Assembly (NCBI GenBank): GCA_027603945.1
Contig: JADIIU010000166.1
Location: 1-25,507 of the forward strand
Reading direction: 5' to 3'
Source: Terramyces sp. JEL0728
Taxonomy: Eukaryota > Chytridiomycota > Chytridiomycetes > Rhizophydiales > Terramycetaceae
Length of the DNA stretch: 25,507 bases
Both the position numbers and the translations under genes were made by a program. How positions within the stretch are numbered: position 1 is the stretch's first letter; every line of letters begins with the position of its first letter. The notes under the pieces were generated by a model, which saw only the letters and a program-made list of their open reading frames with translations, was not told the origin of the DNA and searched no databases. Shown here one piece after another: positions 8,913 through 20,700 of this stretch.

Positions 8913-11739
8913 ATGGCAGACTTGCAATCACGCAACTTGGAAGCGTTTTCTCAGCAAGAACTCAGAGATCGATTATTAGATCAGTTCAATAAAGCAGGAT
9001 TAAGGGAAAAACTTAAAGTTTAATTCTGTCTAATATTAGTCTCAGCTGCGATCAAAGTTGTTTGCTGAGCTTTCGTTCAGGACAAAAGTAACAAATAATC
9101 AACCCTCGCCAACATCCGTATTACTTGTTAAAGTGGTCGATTCGCTGTTTACAGAATATTTATCAGAGCGAGGATTGGAATTTACTCTGTCTGTTTTTCT
9201 ACCAGAAACCGGACAGAACTTGAATACCACCTTAAAACAAGATGATATTGTCAGAGCGCTCCATTTAGATCCCGTCAAGAATATGATTAATCTTGCAGAC
9301 TCGAAAGAATCTTTGATTATGAGGCTCGTCCGGAGTGTTTCTAAAGTAACGGACAATCCAACACGGGACAAGGAAGTGCAGACCAATGTAGAAATCGATG
9401 ATATCCTCAGTACGTATATTTAATTGCAGATATAAAATTGCGCGATATAGACCACTCTTTGCGACACAGAAAAGGGCAATACGAGAGAATACAGGTTGCA
9501 CAGCTGGAAGAAAGGATATATACTTGCCAAAGAGAATTAGAGGAACAAAGTGCAAAACAACTGGAGCAACAAATCGCAAACTTCAAGCAGGTAGAGCTAG
9601 TGAAAATGAAACTGGAAGAAAAGAAAGCATTGCAAATTGCGCTGGATCGATTGAAGTCGGAGAATGAACAAAAGATGTTGGAGCTGGAAACCAAATGTAT
9701 GAATGATCTTCAATTGGAGCGCACTAGAATGGCGGAACGAGAACGGGAAATGGACAAACAGAATATGGTTTTACGACAAAAAATTCTAGATGAAAGCAAT
9801 ATAAAGATTTTGAAGGAATCTCAATTGAGAAATGAAGTTGAACTATCCGCCAAGCAAGTGGTGTTGGAAAGAGATCAGCTCAAGCATAGAATGGAGGATA
9901 TTCAACAACAGATGAAACAACTGGCTGAATACAAGGAAAAGTATACAAAGCAAATGGAAGAAACAATGACTGAATATAAAGTGAATTTGACCAAAGAGTA
10001 CTCCACGTTGCTCTCGACAGTTGAAGTAGAGCGGGCTAAATTGAAAGGTGACCAGAACTAATTCAGGTGAACAGTTGATGGTAGATCAAAAAGAAGCCAC
10101 GGTAGATAAAATGCTATCCAAGATCCATAAAACTGAACAAGATCTCTCTGAAACAAAAATTGAACTTCAAGATGTTTTGGCCAGATTAGACGAAGCAAAA
10201 AAAGCCAAAGAAGACGCTCTATATCAAGTAAAGGATTTACAACTACAACTTTTGACTTCAAAAGGCTCGATTTCGCTAGAATTTGAAATTACCAGCCTGA
10301 AGAAACAGTTGTTGGAAGCTGAAAGGAAAGCTGATGTAAGGCAACAAGGTAGTTGAAAATTAAATAGAAAATGAATCTTTGGTGAAAGGGCTAATGACTC
10401 CAAAAACTGACCATGCTCAAGATTTGCGGTTGGCAAGGGATAACGAAGCTAAATGGAAGACGCAATGCAAGGACTTGGTCGAGAAATTGGATAATGAAAT
10501 GTCACAAAATGAGTTGCTGAATCAAAAACTAGAGCAAGAAATTCTCAAGAATAAGGAACTGTCAAGAGAGGTGGCGGATATGAAAGTATTGTTGCATCAA
10601 AGCCAGGCGGCATTCTCTATGGCCCAGCAACGTGCGACTTTTGCTCAAACAAAAATCCCTATTCATCCAAATAACTTGAGGTAGAAATCCATTAAATTAG
10701 CGGTTTTAGTGATCTACATGGCTTACTAGATACAAGATATAAAAATACAGCACGAGATGGCTACAAAGCTCAGTATGCCGAGCCAAAGCATCAACTACCG
10801 TTGCCTGAAACGTATTCCTACAACTTTGATTTTAAGCCATCATATCCAGAACCACCAACAAAAGATAGTTCAGCGCTGTTTGCTGATCCAATATTTAACA
10901 AATATGAACGGGAATTTGATCACTTTTTCAAAAAAGAAACTAGTGCAGATACCAAACCTTTGGATCCATCACTAGAAACAACTAGCAACTTTGGAGGTCA
11001 AGAGATTAAGTCTACTGCACCAACCAACAAGGCGAGCCACCAACAAACCCCAGGAGTTTCAAAAATAAGCAGAGACTTTTCAATACAAAATGACTATTTG
11101 AATGAAAAAGAGCACATCAGACCACTTATTCAAGAAGTCGAACCCGGACAAGAGGCCATCAAGGTTGGTAAAGATCAACTTCACAGCCAAGCTGGAGCTG
11201 TAGTAGTCGAAAAACAACAGGCGCTTGATGAGGACGGCCAACTAAAATTGGAAGTTGAAAGAAAGTTAGAAGAAAGAGCAGCTCAAGAAAGACAAATTGC
11301 CCAGGAAAGACAAAAGGAGCTGGAACGAATTAGGATTGCAGAGCAAGAACAAATCAAAACGATTGCTCTTGAAAAACAAAGGGCACAAGAATTGGAACGA
11401 GAACAAGAACAAATCAAAACGATTGCTCGTGAAAAGCAAAAAGCGTTAGAGTTGGAACGACAGCAAGTGGAAAAAGCACGCGAAATTGAGCTGGCTAAAC
11501 AAAAAGAAAAAGAAGAGGCAATGAAAGGTATCAAGCAATTGGAAAATGATCCACTGCTACAAAAGTACATGGCATTGGTAAAAGACAAGAAAGGAATAAC
11601 TGAAACAAAGCCAGAGTCAAAGTCTTCTACCCATTCAGATCTTGGTATTGCGGCCGGAGATACTGCCGATGAAGTTAGGTAAATTAACACTAATTGTAGT
11701 GCCCCAGGAATCTCTTCAAGCGACGATCCATCCTGGTAA
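8913..11739 (+). CDS. OFD1: OFD1-like centriole/basal body protein
   Basis: Homologue of OFD1, a centriolar satellite and distal-centriole protein needed for distal appendages and ciliogenesis. Exons: 8913-9017, 9040-9409, 9430-10047, 10067-10348, 10368-10680, 10701-11678, 11700-11739; 901 residues; introns 22, 20, 19, 19, 20 and 21 nt. The N-terminus (FSQQELRDRLLDQF, then KSQLRSKLFAEL) leads into a LisH-type motif (VDSLFTEYLSERGLEFTLSV) and FLPETGQ, all in the OFD1 order. Very long coiled coil follows from about residue 160, then a Pro/Ser-rich segment and a second charged coil. The last exon is only 40 nt and encodes an acidic end, SSSDDPSW. The late coil has a 60-bp tandem duplication. Human OFD1 is about 1010 residues. 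Identity rests on the N-terminal ~110 residues; coiled coil alone would not decide it. Confidence 0.88.
11341..11460 (+). repeat. 60-bp tandem duplication inside OFD1
   Basis: 11341-11400 and 11401-11460 are direct repeats differing at roughly a fifth or fewer of the positions. Each encodes a 20-residue charged coil unit starting EQEQIKTIA and ending ELE(R). The start of each unit (AAGAACAAATCAAAACGATT) is identical over 20 bases. Being a multiple of 3, the duplication keeps the frame but adds coil length. Confidence 0.85.
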
Positions 11740-11784
11740 TTTTTAATATATTCTAATTTAATTTTCAAGAGCGGATTGCATACA

Positions 11785-13368
11785 TTAAAAGCCGCTTTTA
11801 TTAGGAGTTCCAAGAGAGTTTAGACTTGGCGCAGTCCCGTTGTCCTTCTTTCCTGTCGAAACTAACGAAAATGCATCTAACGAGACAAGTTTCGAAATAG
11901 GATCATTTGCTGCAGCTGGTGCTTGAGCAAAACCTCCAAATTCAGATTTTGGAGTTGTTTGGACGTTGGAAAAGTTTGCAAATCCATCATTTTTTGCAGG
12001 TGAAGTGGCAAACGCTCCAAATTGTTGATTATTAGATACAGGGGCGGCAGTAAAGTTTGCAAACCCTTGATTATTCGAAGATGGAACAGCAGTAAAGTTG
12101 GCAAACCCTTGATTAGCAGGGGCCGCATTTGGGGAAACGAAATTAGCGAAATTTTGGTTTGGAGCTGTTGGTTGAGTAAAGTTTGCAAATCCAAACCCTT
12201 GATTGCCAGTGGATGCGGTGGGAAAATTACTGAAATCTTGAGCGTTTGGAGCATTCGTCCCAGGAGAAATTTTGGCAGTGGCAAAGTTTGCGAATCCAGC
12301 ATTCGTTGCAGTTGGGGGTTTAGTTGCACCAACAAAGTCGGTGAATTCAAAATCATTCGATTTTGGAGGAATTGCCGCGGCGGATTGGAAAGTAGCGAAA
12401 TCGTTCTGTGCTGGCGCAGTATTAAAATCAGACCAATCATTATCATTGCCCATATCTAACAGATCCTTTACAACTGGTTTAGCTTCGACTTTCTTCTCGA
12501 TGGGAGCAGTCTTTTCAATTTTTGGCGCTGGCTTAGAATCTATGTTAGAAAGTCAAATACAGTTGGTGGGCTCATCATAGCGATTGGACTGTTCGTCATA
12601 TCTGCTTGCTGAATCACGGAATCCACCTAGTTTCAAATAAAAGTACCTGAGCGATAATTATCGCTTGAATAGGAATCGCTACCAACTCCACGCCTGTCAC
12701 TTGAATATGAGTCGCTTCCAAATCCAGAATATCCTCCGCCGGATTTCATTTCATATGAAGATACGCCTTTGTATTTGTTCCTATTTTCTTTTGTCAGTTA
12801 CAAAAACCTTTTGCTTTTTGCCGTTCATCGCGAATCTTGTCATCATTACCCAACATATCGACAATTTCTTTCGCCCTGTGACGAACTGAGTTAATCGTAT
12901 TTACTGTTAATTCCTTGATCTTTCTTTTTGTCATCAACGTAGTGATAGTTTTCGCATGCTTTAATTTCATAAATGTGATTGCGCGCGTTATCAATTACTT
13001 GTTCAGAACCATTTTTAAGCAAGAATTCCAACAGTTGCAAACCTTTGTAAGTTTGTCGCCATGTTGAACTTGGCGGTTCTTGTAATCGCTTGTAAATTGT
13101 GCTCATTATTTCCTGAAAGTGTCCACTAAATTAATACAAGTTGGTACTAGTGAGACGTAGCTGCAATCAATCAACCACTTACCGTTTGCAATCTCCATTT
13201 GAGTCGTGGAAGCAGTGCTTGTTTAGAAATTAATTACCCCCACGGATCGTTGTTAGTAGCTTCTCTAACTTTCCCTTCCCACTCCGAGTATTGCATCACA
13301 ACATTCTTTACTTTGTTGACCATAGAATTGACCTTTGCCATGTCAAAATAGTCGGTAAAGTTGGCCAT
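11785..13368 (-). CDS. EpsinR/CLINT1-type ENTH clathrin adaptor
   Basis: ENTH-domain protein of the epsinR/Ent3-Ent5 type; these bind phosphoinositides, SNAREs, clathrin and AP-1/GGA ear domains at the trans-Golgi and endosomes. Exons (minus): 13368-13238, 13217-13183, 13160-13148, 13125-12905, 12885-12808, 12787-12647, 12626-12561, 12539-11785; 479 residues; introns 20, 22, 22, 19, 20, 20 and 21 nt. ENTH landmarks: VVMQYSEWEGKVREATNNDP, FQEIMSTIYKRL, WRQTYKGLQLLEFLLKNGSE, ENYHYVDD, KDQGINIRHRAKEIVDML. After the domain, NRNKYKGVSS resembles epsinR. The rest is disordered, with a possible clathrin box (DLLDM) and eleven FxxF-type motifs, five exactly GFANF, likely gamma-ear ligands. Exon 3 is only 13 nt. 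ATG at 13368 was chosen over one 18 codons upstream because it fits the family and leaves room for the divergent TRAPPC8 start. Confidence 0.92.
11929..12294 (-). repeat. GFANF motif array in the epsinR tail
   Basis: Residues about 311-432 hold repeats of the form (N)xGFANF spaced by 10-35 residues: GFANF five times, plus DFSNF, NFANF, QFGAF and EFGGF. FxxF or GFxxF peptides are known ligands of gamma-adaptin and GGA ear domains. The array arises from imperfect DNA repeats (for example AACCCTTGATTA near 12061 and 12105 on the plus strand). Confidence 0.8.
13148..13160 (-). other. 13-nt microexon of the epsinR gene
   Basis: A 13-base exon between two 22-nt introns (13161-13182 and 13126-13147). 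It restores the ENTH reading ANATSHYGHFQEIMS, matching the helix that precedes the conserved FQEIMS in epsins. Skipping or joining in any other way breaks the frame. Confidence 0.8.
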
Positions 13369-13395
13369 TTTGGTTTTCGAAAGTTTGCAGTAAAA
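13369..13395. promoter_or_regulatory. 27-bp bidirectional start region, epsinR / TRAPPC8
   Basis: The two divergent ATGs are separated by just 27 bp, so both 5' UTRs and core promoter elements must be minute or overlap the neighbour's coding sequence. Both genes act in Golgi/endosome traffic, so shared control is possible but not shown. Confidence 0.55.
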
Positions 13396-16300
13396 ATGGA
13401 AGGTCGCGATTTCATCCTGCAAGCGACTGCACCACTAATAGGAATATTAGCATGTCCCAGGGTGAAAAAGGTAGCGGAAAAGAATCAAATTCCGGATTTT
13501 GTGGAATTCCTTAGACCATTTGGATTGCGCATCAACAATAGTAACACCAATATTTATAATAGTTACAACTCAAGATGTGCACGGAAATAAACTAACTCTG
13601 GATCCGGCGTATACTAGATTTGTCGATTGGAATGATTTGGAAGCACAAGATTACAACAAGCTCTCTGAAGTGATGGTCAAGCATATTTCTGAATACAAAC
13701 AAGTTGATCGAGAACTGCCAATATTGAAAACCAAAAATGAAGTCGAAAAGTATAGGGAGGAAGGTTACCATTAGTCTAAATTAGCATCGTTCGAGTATCT
13801 AACACCCTGGTATCACCAGTACAGAACAATAGTTTCCAAGTACATTGGATCTTCAGAACATGAAACCTTCAACCATCCTGTAGCATGTATCGTTGTTTTA
13901 ACTCAGGTTTAATTGTACTGTCCAGTGCCGATCCAGAACCGCTACAGACATTGAAAAATCTAACTGCTGAGGCAAACTTGCCCAGAATATTTAAAAAGGG
14001 ATACATGGATCCTAATGTACTAAAGCTGTGCTTGGTAATTCACGATCCAGAAGAATCAATCAACTTGGAGTAGATATTACTAACATAGCCAATCTATGAT
14101 TTCTCTGATTAAACAAAAATACCCAACGCATGTGCTGTCTATCAACAACAGGTCAAATTCGGAAAAGTCAATAGTACCAGATATCTGGAGCCCTTCTCTT
14201 TCTGAGAATTACCCAATCAGAAAAATGAAAGTCGCAAGCTTGATCGACATCCAGCCCCAAGAAGAAATATTTCAATTCAAATCCCGCGCAAGTTTTTCAG
14301 GACAATTAAGAGGTAATTGTCTGTCGCAACAAGATTTTTCTGCCGTTGAAGTTTTTATGAAAGATTTTTTGGCTACAAATGTCTTTAGCTACATTTCACA
14401 GCAAATGAAAGATTGGGAACGAGATGTCGCGAGTGCTAGAAGAGGAATATCAGGACGGCTTTTTAAAGTTGGTTTAAAATATTTTGGAAGCTCCAAATCA
14501 AACCCCACGCAATCAAGTTCGTTTGTTGACCCAGAAACCAAAATTGTAGCATTCCCATACCACTCACCGGAAATGCTTATGAGGAAGCTTGGAGATTATG
14601 CATTCATGGTTCGGGATATTAAATACGCACAAACAACGTATGAAAGTGCGAAAAAGGACTTTTCAACAAGTGAAAAGTATTACAAATTCTTTGCAGGTAT
14701 TCAGGAAATGCTTGCCATTACAGGAACAATTCTGAATGAAACTTCAAAGACGAGCCTTGAAAATTTGCACGAAGTGGCAGTTCAGTCGTACAATGATGTC
14801 AAGGTGCCTCTCTATGGAGTACGGTCAACATTGTGGATTACTGAATTATTGAAAGAACATGAAATGTATCGCGACTGTGCCCTGACCTTTATTAGGATGG
14901 CCAAAGATGTAACTCAATTTAATGAAAGGACTCTGACCTGAAATGTGCGCTCTTCCTGGAACAGGCTGCTATAATGTTTTTGCGTAGCTACCCGCCTATG
15001 CCAAGAAAATATGCATTCCACATCTTTTTAGCTGCGCATCGATATAGCAAATGCGGATTGGTATTCAAATCTTACAATAGAAAGATCATGCCCTAAGAAA
15101 TTATATGACCGCTTTAGAAATATACGGAGATTTAGGATGGAGTTTGATCTCGGACCATATCAATTTCACGGTTGGAAAAACTGCAATTGAAAATGGTGAC
15201 TATCATTCCGCAATAGATTACTATACAAAGCTTTTGAACAAATCTCGGCAGTCGCCATCTATTCAGAGAGCTTATCTGTCTGAATTCCTGTACCTTTACC
15301 AGCAGTATTCTATTAATGTCGACCTTCCAACATTGGAACACAAAATGTCTCTCCTTCCGCTACCAGTTCTAAATGATCAGTCAATACAGGTTTCAAATAA
15401 AGACCCTACAGTCAATACAAGAAGAAAGACGATCGAACTGGACGATAGAAGTGAACTTTGGGGTGAAATGGAAAAAGATCTTATGGATTACTTGGTGGAC
15501 ACAAAATCAAAATACGCATCAAAGATTAAACCTTCCAGAACAAAAGGAGATGAAAAGTCTGTCCTTCTAACTGAATGCGCTGTCGGCGGTACCTGAAATT
15601 AACTCGTAGAGCACATTCATGTCTCTTTCCTATGGATGAACCCAATGCAAGTCCCTATTCCAATCAACAATATCTTTTTGGAATGTAGCTATGAAAATGA
15701 AAACGCACCACCTTCTTTAGACATTCTTGCCTCGCCAGAGCCCTCAACAAAAGTGTCTTTTGATAAATTTGATATTGAAGTACTTCCTGATTTGGCGCTG
15801 GATTCAAGCGACAAACGCCTAGTCCACTTGAGAGTGTATCCAAAAGTAGAAGGCGAAATTAAAATTATTGGGGTAAGGTTCCTATTGTGCGGTATTATTC
15901 CGTCCTTCAGAAGGTTTAGCAAAAAGTCGCTTGGGTCAAATCCAGTACACCAAGAGTTGATATTAAAAGTAACTCCACCAATGCCTGTACTCGAAGCGTG
16001 TTTCCACAATTTTCCGTCTGAAATGGTCTCTGGCCAAGTTTGTCAAACTATGTTGGAACTGAACAATCGAGGCACAAAGGGGATGGAGGGACTCTTTGTG
16101 AAAATGAGCCATCCGTCGTTTTGTTATTTCGGGGATGCCACCTCCACCGACGATACTCCGTACGGTAGGTTGTTTGTAATATAGTATCACCTAAAGACGG
16201 AAGCGCTACTTATGATAAGGATGTAATTAAAGTTGGAAATACCATCATTGATGAAAGCATGATGCCGATAAAGCTGCCAACGTCCGAAGGGGATTCAAGT

Positions 16301-17690
16301 GGAAAACTGGAAGCGCTGTGCACCACTTTGATACCTATATGGATCCGTGCAGATCAAATTGGCAAGCACAGTTTTAGATTTCTGTTTGTATATCAGGCAA
16401 CTGTAAGTTTAGCTAACAGTAGGATGATCACGAGAGTGGGAACCATCGGTATTTAAAGATTTCCCAAAGTGTGGACGTTCAGTCTTCTCTGAGGGTGAAT
16501 ATTTTCACCAGACTATCTCCAATCAACATCAATGAATTCATCCTGGTCGTAGATATTACGAATATTCAATCACTGGAAGATCTGCTCGTTAATCAAATAA
16601 CCTCGCTCAGTCCTTCCTGGGCAATTTCCAGAATCACTCCGTAATTGTATTTAATATCAGAAATGACACAGTTAGTTCTAAATTATCGCCAAATGACAAC
16701 AAGCACATCTACCTGAAAGTAACAAGGATGAAGGTAGCATCTGTTGAGGACTTGGTAAATTCCCCAGAGTTTATCACAACTTTTGCTCTAGAACGAATGA
16801 TTTTGCTAGAGGATCCTAAGCCATTTTCACCCCCAGATATACCATTATTGGCTACAAGTGTCGCAGATGATCGACCTATCCTTGACATCAAATCTCACAT
16901 ATTCCAATATTTTGTAAGAGTGGCCAAAAACCATACCAGATTAAATTCCATCGTTCAGCATTATCCAGTTTTGACAAAAACACAAATCAAAGAATTGTTT
17001 ACCAAATATTGGCTGAGCGATCTGGATATGCTGGTTCTGTTTAGTAACAAGGACGCTTCAATTCAAGGGCATTTATCGATTAACGGATTCAATCTGAGTT
17101 TGGAGCAGCCGCTTCCAATTATTGGTTGGTTTAGCGGGCTGGATTCAAAGGCACTAGCTGGTAGAGCACTCTTTGAAAGGACTTTTAGGGAACGAAAGGA
17201 ACTGGTTAATAGCTTGTTAAAGTCTAAAGGAGGGGAAAATTCACCAATTCGGATACTTTTCCATGGAGATAGCTCGATAGATTTAAATTCAAGGTGATTT
17301 TATAGTAACCAAAGCAATGGCGTGGCGGAAATTAAAGTAACGCTTGGCAACACATCAATCATGCATAACGCGTTTTATGACTTTGAAGCGACTACCAGAA
17401 GGTATTTATTGTTTTATATTAGTATAAATTCATCTGAGGATTCAGTTCCTTTTGCCTGGGTTGGAAATACCAAATTTACAGGCAATCTAGAACCCTCCGA
17501 AATTGCAGAACTGAAATTGAAAGCAGTATTTGATCGTCCAGGAGTTTACGATGTCAGCCAATGGAAACTCAAAACCAAACTCTCATTCCCTAAACCAATC
17601 ATAGATGCTGGAGTCATGAGTAAACTCGAACGTGTCGGTGGAAGCTTCACACAGATCCCAACATTCAGTCACCTTATCAACGTTTTATAA
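13396..17690 (+). CDS. TRAPPC8: TRAPPC8 / Trs85 subunit of TRAPPIII
   Basis: Large TRAPPIII-specific subunit that targets the Rab1/Ypt1 exchange factor to pre-autophagosomal and Golgi membranes. Exons: 13396-13540, 13563-13763, 13785-13886, 13907-14069, 14089-14908, 14929-15060, 15081-15588, 15610-16164, 16185-16402, 16423-16640, 16661-17293, 17315-17401, 17423-17690; 1349 residues (human about 1435); twelve introns of 19-22 nt. Family landmarks: TPWYHQYR with FNHPVACLIVLSSADPEP (note the split Cys codon), RKLGDYAFMVRDIKYAQTTY, PRKYAFHIFLAAHRYSKCG, LGWSLISDHINFTVGK, and late beta-rich segments (PFAWVGNTKF, FDRPGVYDVSQWKL) like the Trs85 C-terminus. The fifth intron (14909-14928) and the last are easy to miss; the last is 21 nt with no stop in frame, so an unspliced mRNA would gain seven residues. 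The stop overlaps AATAAA. Confidence 0.94.
17402..17422 (+). other. Stop-free 21-nt intron of TRAPPC8 (may be retained)
   Basis: GT...AG segment of standard local length and base composition. It is a multiple of three and free of stops in the coding frame, so both spliced (TTRSINSSEDS) and retained (inserting seven residues after TTR) forms are readable. I prefer splicing because the resulting sequence aligns better in length with TRAPPC8. Confidence 0.6.
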
Positions 17691-17694
17691 TAAA
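17689..17694 (+). terminator. AATAAA overlapping the TRAPPC8 stop codon
   Basis: The hexamer starts at the second base of TAA (17688-17690). Dynactin converges from the other side and ends 44 bp away, with its own AATAAA (minus strand, 17716-17721). Confidence 0.55.
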
Positions 17695-17734
17695 CAAGCA
17701 AAGCAATTGTATCCATTTATTTACTACAATCTTG

Positions 17735-20700
17735 TTACTTTGCCAGAAGCGAATGTATAGATTGGAATTGAGACCGGCTGTTAACTTTTACGATGGATTT
17801 TGATTTCCGCAGCTTTGAAGGAATTTCAACCAATCCCAGGGAAAATAGTTTTCTCGACAGTGGGTTTTGCAAAACTGAAGAGTGTCGGAACTTTTGAACT
17901 TCGTCGGATATCTTTTGAATATTTTCAAACATTTCCTCCAGTTTCTTCTTTTGGGATATCCATTGGAATTGGGGATTTAAACCTTGCGGTTTCCACTCGT
18001 TAGTTTTCCCAACAGTGCACGTTAAATCTACTACCGATGATCCTGCCCCAAACATGTAAGCTTCAGTTGTAAGTTTCCTAGCCAATCTGTTCAAATCTTG
18101 CATTTTCTGTATTTTTTCATCTTTTATTGGATTGCTACCCACTTCTAGCTGTGCTCGCTTTGTCAATGGATCAGACGGGTGGAATAAATCAAGCGCGATA
18201 GAAGAATATTCTAAACCTTTCAGCCGGGCATTCTCCATCATCAAAAATCTGATACAGGTTCGTTGGATTTCAATCTCTGTTAAAAACAGCTTACTTGATC
18301 GGCGTTTGTCGATTCAATGGAGTGTATGTTGATCGACCTATCGCTATTTGTAACATTCCGGATAGGAGAGCCGACTGCCATTCTATTTTCGAGTTTGCGA
18401 CAATGCTCGCGGAGTTTTTCATTTTCAGTTTCGCTGAATGTAAAGTCTTCGTGCAGGGCTTGCATTGCCTCCTTAAATAAGGCTTCACTCTTGGAGACCT
18501 TGTCAAACTGAATTTCAAGATTTTTATAATCAGATTTTAGCTCGATCAATTGGATATTACCTTTTCTAAAACGCCGACTTTGCTTTCCAGCAATTCAATG
18601 CTAACGGAATATTGCCCAATTAGATCTTCTTTTTTGACGATATCCTGCACTTGTTCTATTAATTTCAATTCCAGTTGCTCATTCTTGACCAGCAATTCCT
18701 GTCCATTGATATTTTCAGCTTTGAGTATCGCTGCACAATGGCTCCATGCAAATTCTATTTGGCTATAATCCTCAAACGCTTCACTGGTGCCAGTAGCATT
18801 CGAAAGGTTTCTTAAATCCAGTAAAAGGCTGTCCATTTGATCCAAAAGGGGTTCTAAAAGATCTCCAGAGGACATATCTTTCAAATTAGCTTCATCCGAG
18901 AACGTCTTTTCAATCTGCAATTAATGGAAATTACTTTTAGTAGAGTTTCAAGAATTTGTGACGATTTTGTTTGTAAATTCGAAAACTCTGTGATTTCCCC
19001 GATATACACCTTTGAACGTTGCCAAGCGCTCTCGATCGACGACATAATTCTATCAAACCAATTTTGTACATCATCCTTTAAAGGAACAGTCTTGCTAACG
19101 AGTTGCACTAAAGAACCCGTACTGTTTTCAGCAGTAACCTTTTCCTTAAGAGATGAAATGGCGAGCGATTGTAGGTTAAACGTAGCCTGAATTTGAAAGA
19201 GTTCAGAATGAATCGATTTTGATTTGAAGTATTGGGAGGCAAACAGCGCTTTGCAGTCAATGCCGCAATTGGCCGATATGCTATTCAATTGATTGTAGAT
19301 GCTAACATCAGAATAAATAATACCTCTTCAAATCATTTAGGGTTTTCAAGGCGAGCATTCCTTCTTGGACGCAAGTCCAGAGAATAGATTTCAAACTACA
19401 TTAAGTATGATCACCTGTCCGCTATTGAACTAACAGATGAAGAAACTTGACCAAACCGGACAATTAATTCATCGGATTTAGAATACTCTATGGCCCAAAT
19501 CATTTGATTTGCAAGCTCCTGAATATCATACAGCCCTTTCATAATAGCAGCCACGTCGTTATGCACATTTAACTTGAGGTATTTTTGAAGGATCAAGCAA
19601 TTACTTGCAACAATTTGCAAACTTACGAATGAAGTTACTGAATTTCCGTATTTCGAAAAGAATGGTTTGTCCAAAAACAGTCTGTACAAGATGGTTTCAT
19701 TGTTTGAACGATCGCATTCGAGATTCTTTATATCGAAATCGGCTTTGTATTTCTGCAATTCCGATTCCGCCAAGCCAAGCTTTCTTTTCGTTTCTGCGAG
19801 TTCAACAACATTGGAATTGTTAAGCACCGGAGCCTCAATACCATTGGCGGTGTCCGATCGCAACTGTTCGACCATATTGCCGGTTTCCAATAATTGCATT
19901 TTCTGTTTTTGATATCGAATTATGAGCTCCTTTATAATTTGTTCCTTAACATCTATTTTAATCCAGGTCTACCACACTCATCGTAAAGTTGACGTTCCAG
20001 ATCGACATGAGCCATTTCCAGCTCATTGTTTATAAACCGTAATTGTTCCAATTCCATCAAATCCAGCTTCTTATTTACCAATGCTTCATCTAACTTTAAA
20101 TTTTGATCGGTAAGTGTCTGAACGATTTCCGCAGCAGAGTCGTTATCATTCAATTGCGATTTCAGATAGTGAATTCGCTCCTGTGCAACTCCCAAATTCT
20201 TTTGCATTTGGACATAGGTTTCTATGTGAAATAATAACTACCGTTCATTTCCACGTACAATTTTGACTGCAATTTAGACGATTCCAGCTCTTCCTTCAGT
20301 TCGACTTCTTTCGCGGTAGTGATTTCACGAAGTTTAATCAATGCTAACGAAAGCCTCTCGTTCTGTAGTGACAGCTGATTTTGGTTTTTAATACCTCCAG
20401 TATCATTGCCATCTTCTGTTAGCACTGTGATATTCTCGTTGGCAAGGTCCAATTCAATCGTTAACTCTTCCACTCTGTCATTTAACAGAGTATTTTGCGT
20501 ATGTAACTCTTCCGAGCGTTCCTCGGCAAGACATTTATCCAGCAAACAAAGTTCTAACTCGTCATTCTTTTTGTCAAGTTCTAGACGATATTTTGCTAGT
20601 TCCATTTGGCTTGATTCTTCATTAACTGTTGCTTTTTCTAATCTGCCCTTGATATTTGCTATTTCTACTTTCATTCCTTCACATTTCGCTTGAAGCATGT

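Noticed and set aside
17294..17305. A 12-nt intron in TRAPPC8 using the first AG
   Set aside because: It would also keep the frame, but the next AG gives 21 nt, within the size range of all other introns and with a branch-like sequence before it.
19620..19660. GTAAGT on the minus strand as another dynactin intron
   Set aside because: The available AG acceptors lead straight to a stop or wrong frame, while the unspliced frame is open and protein-like.
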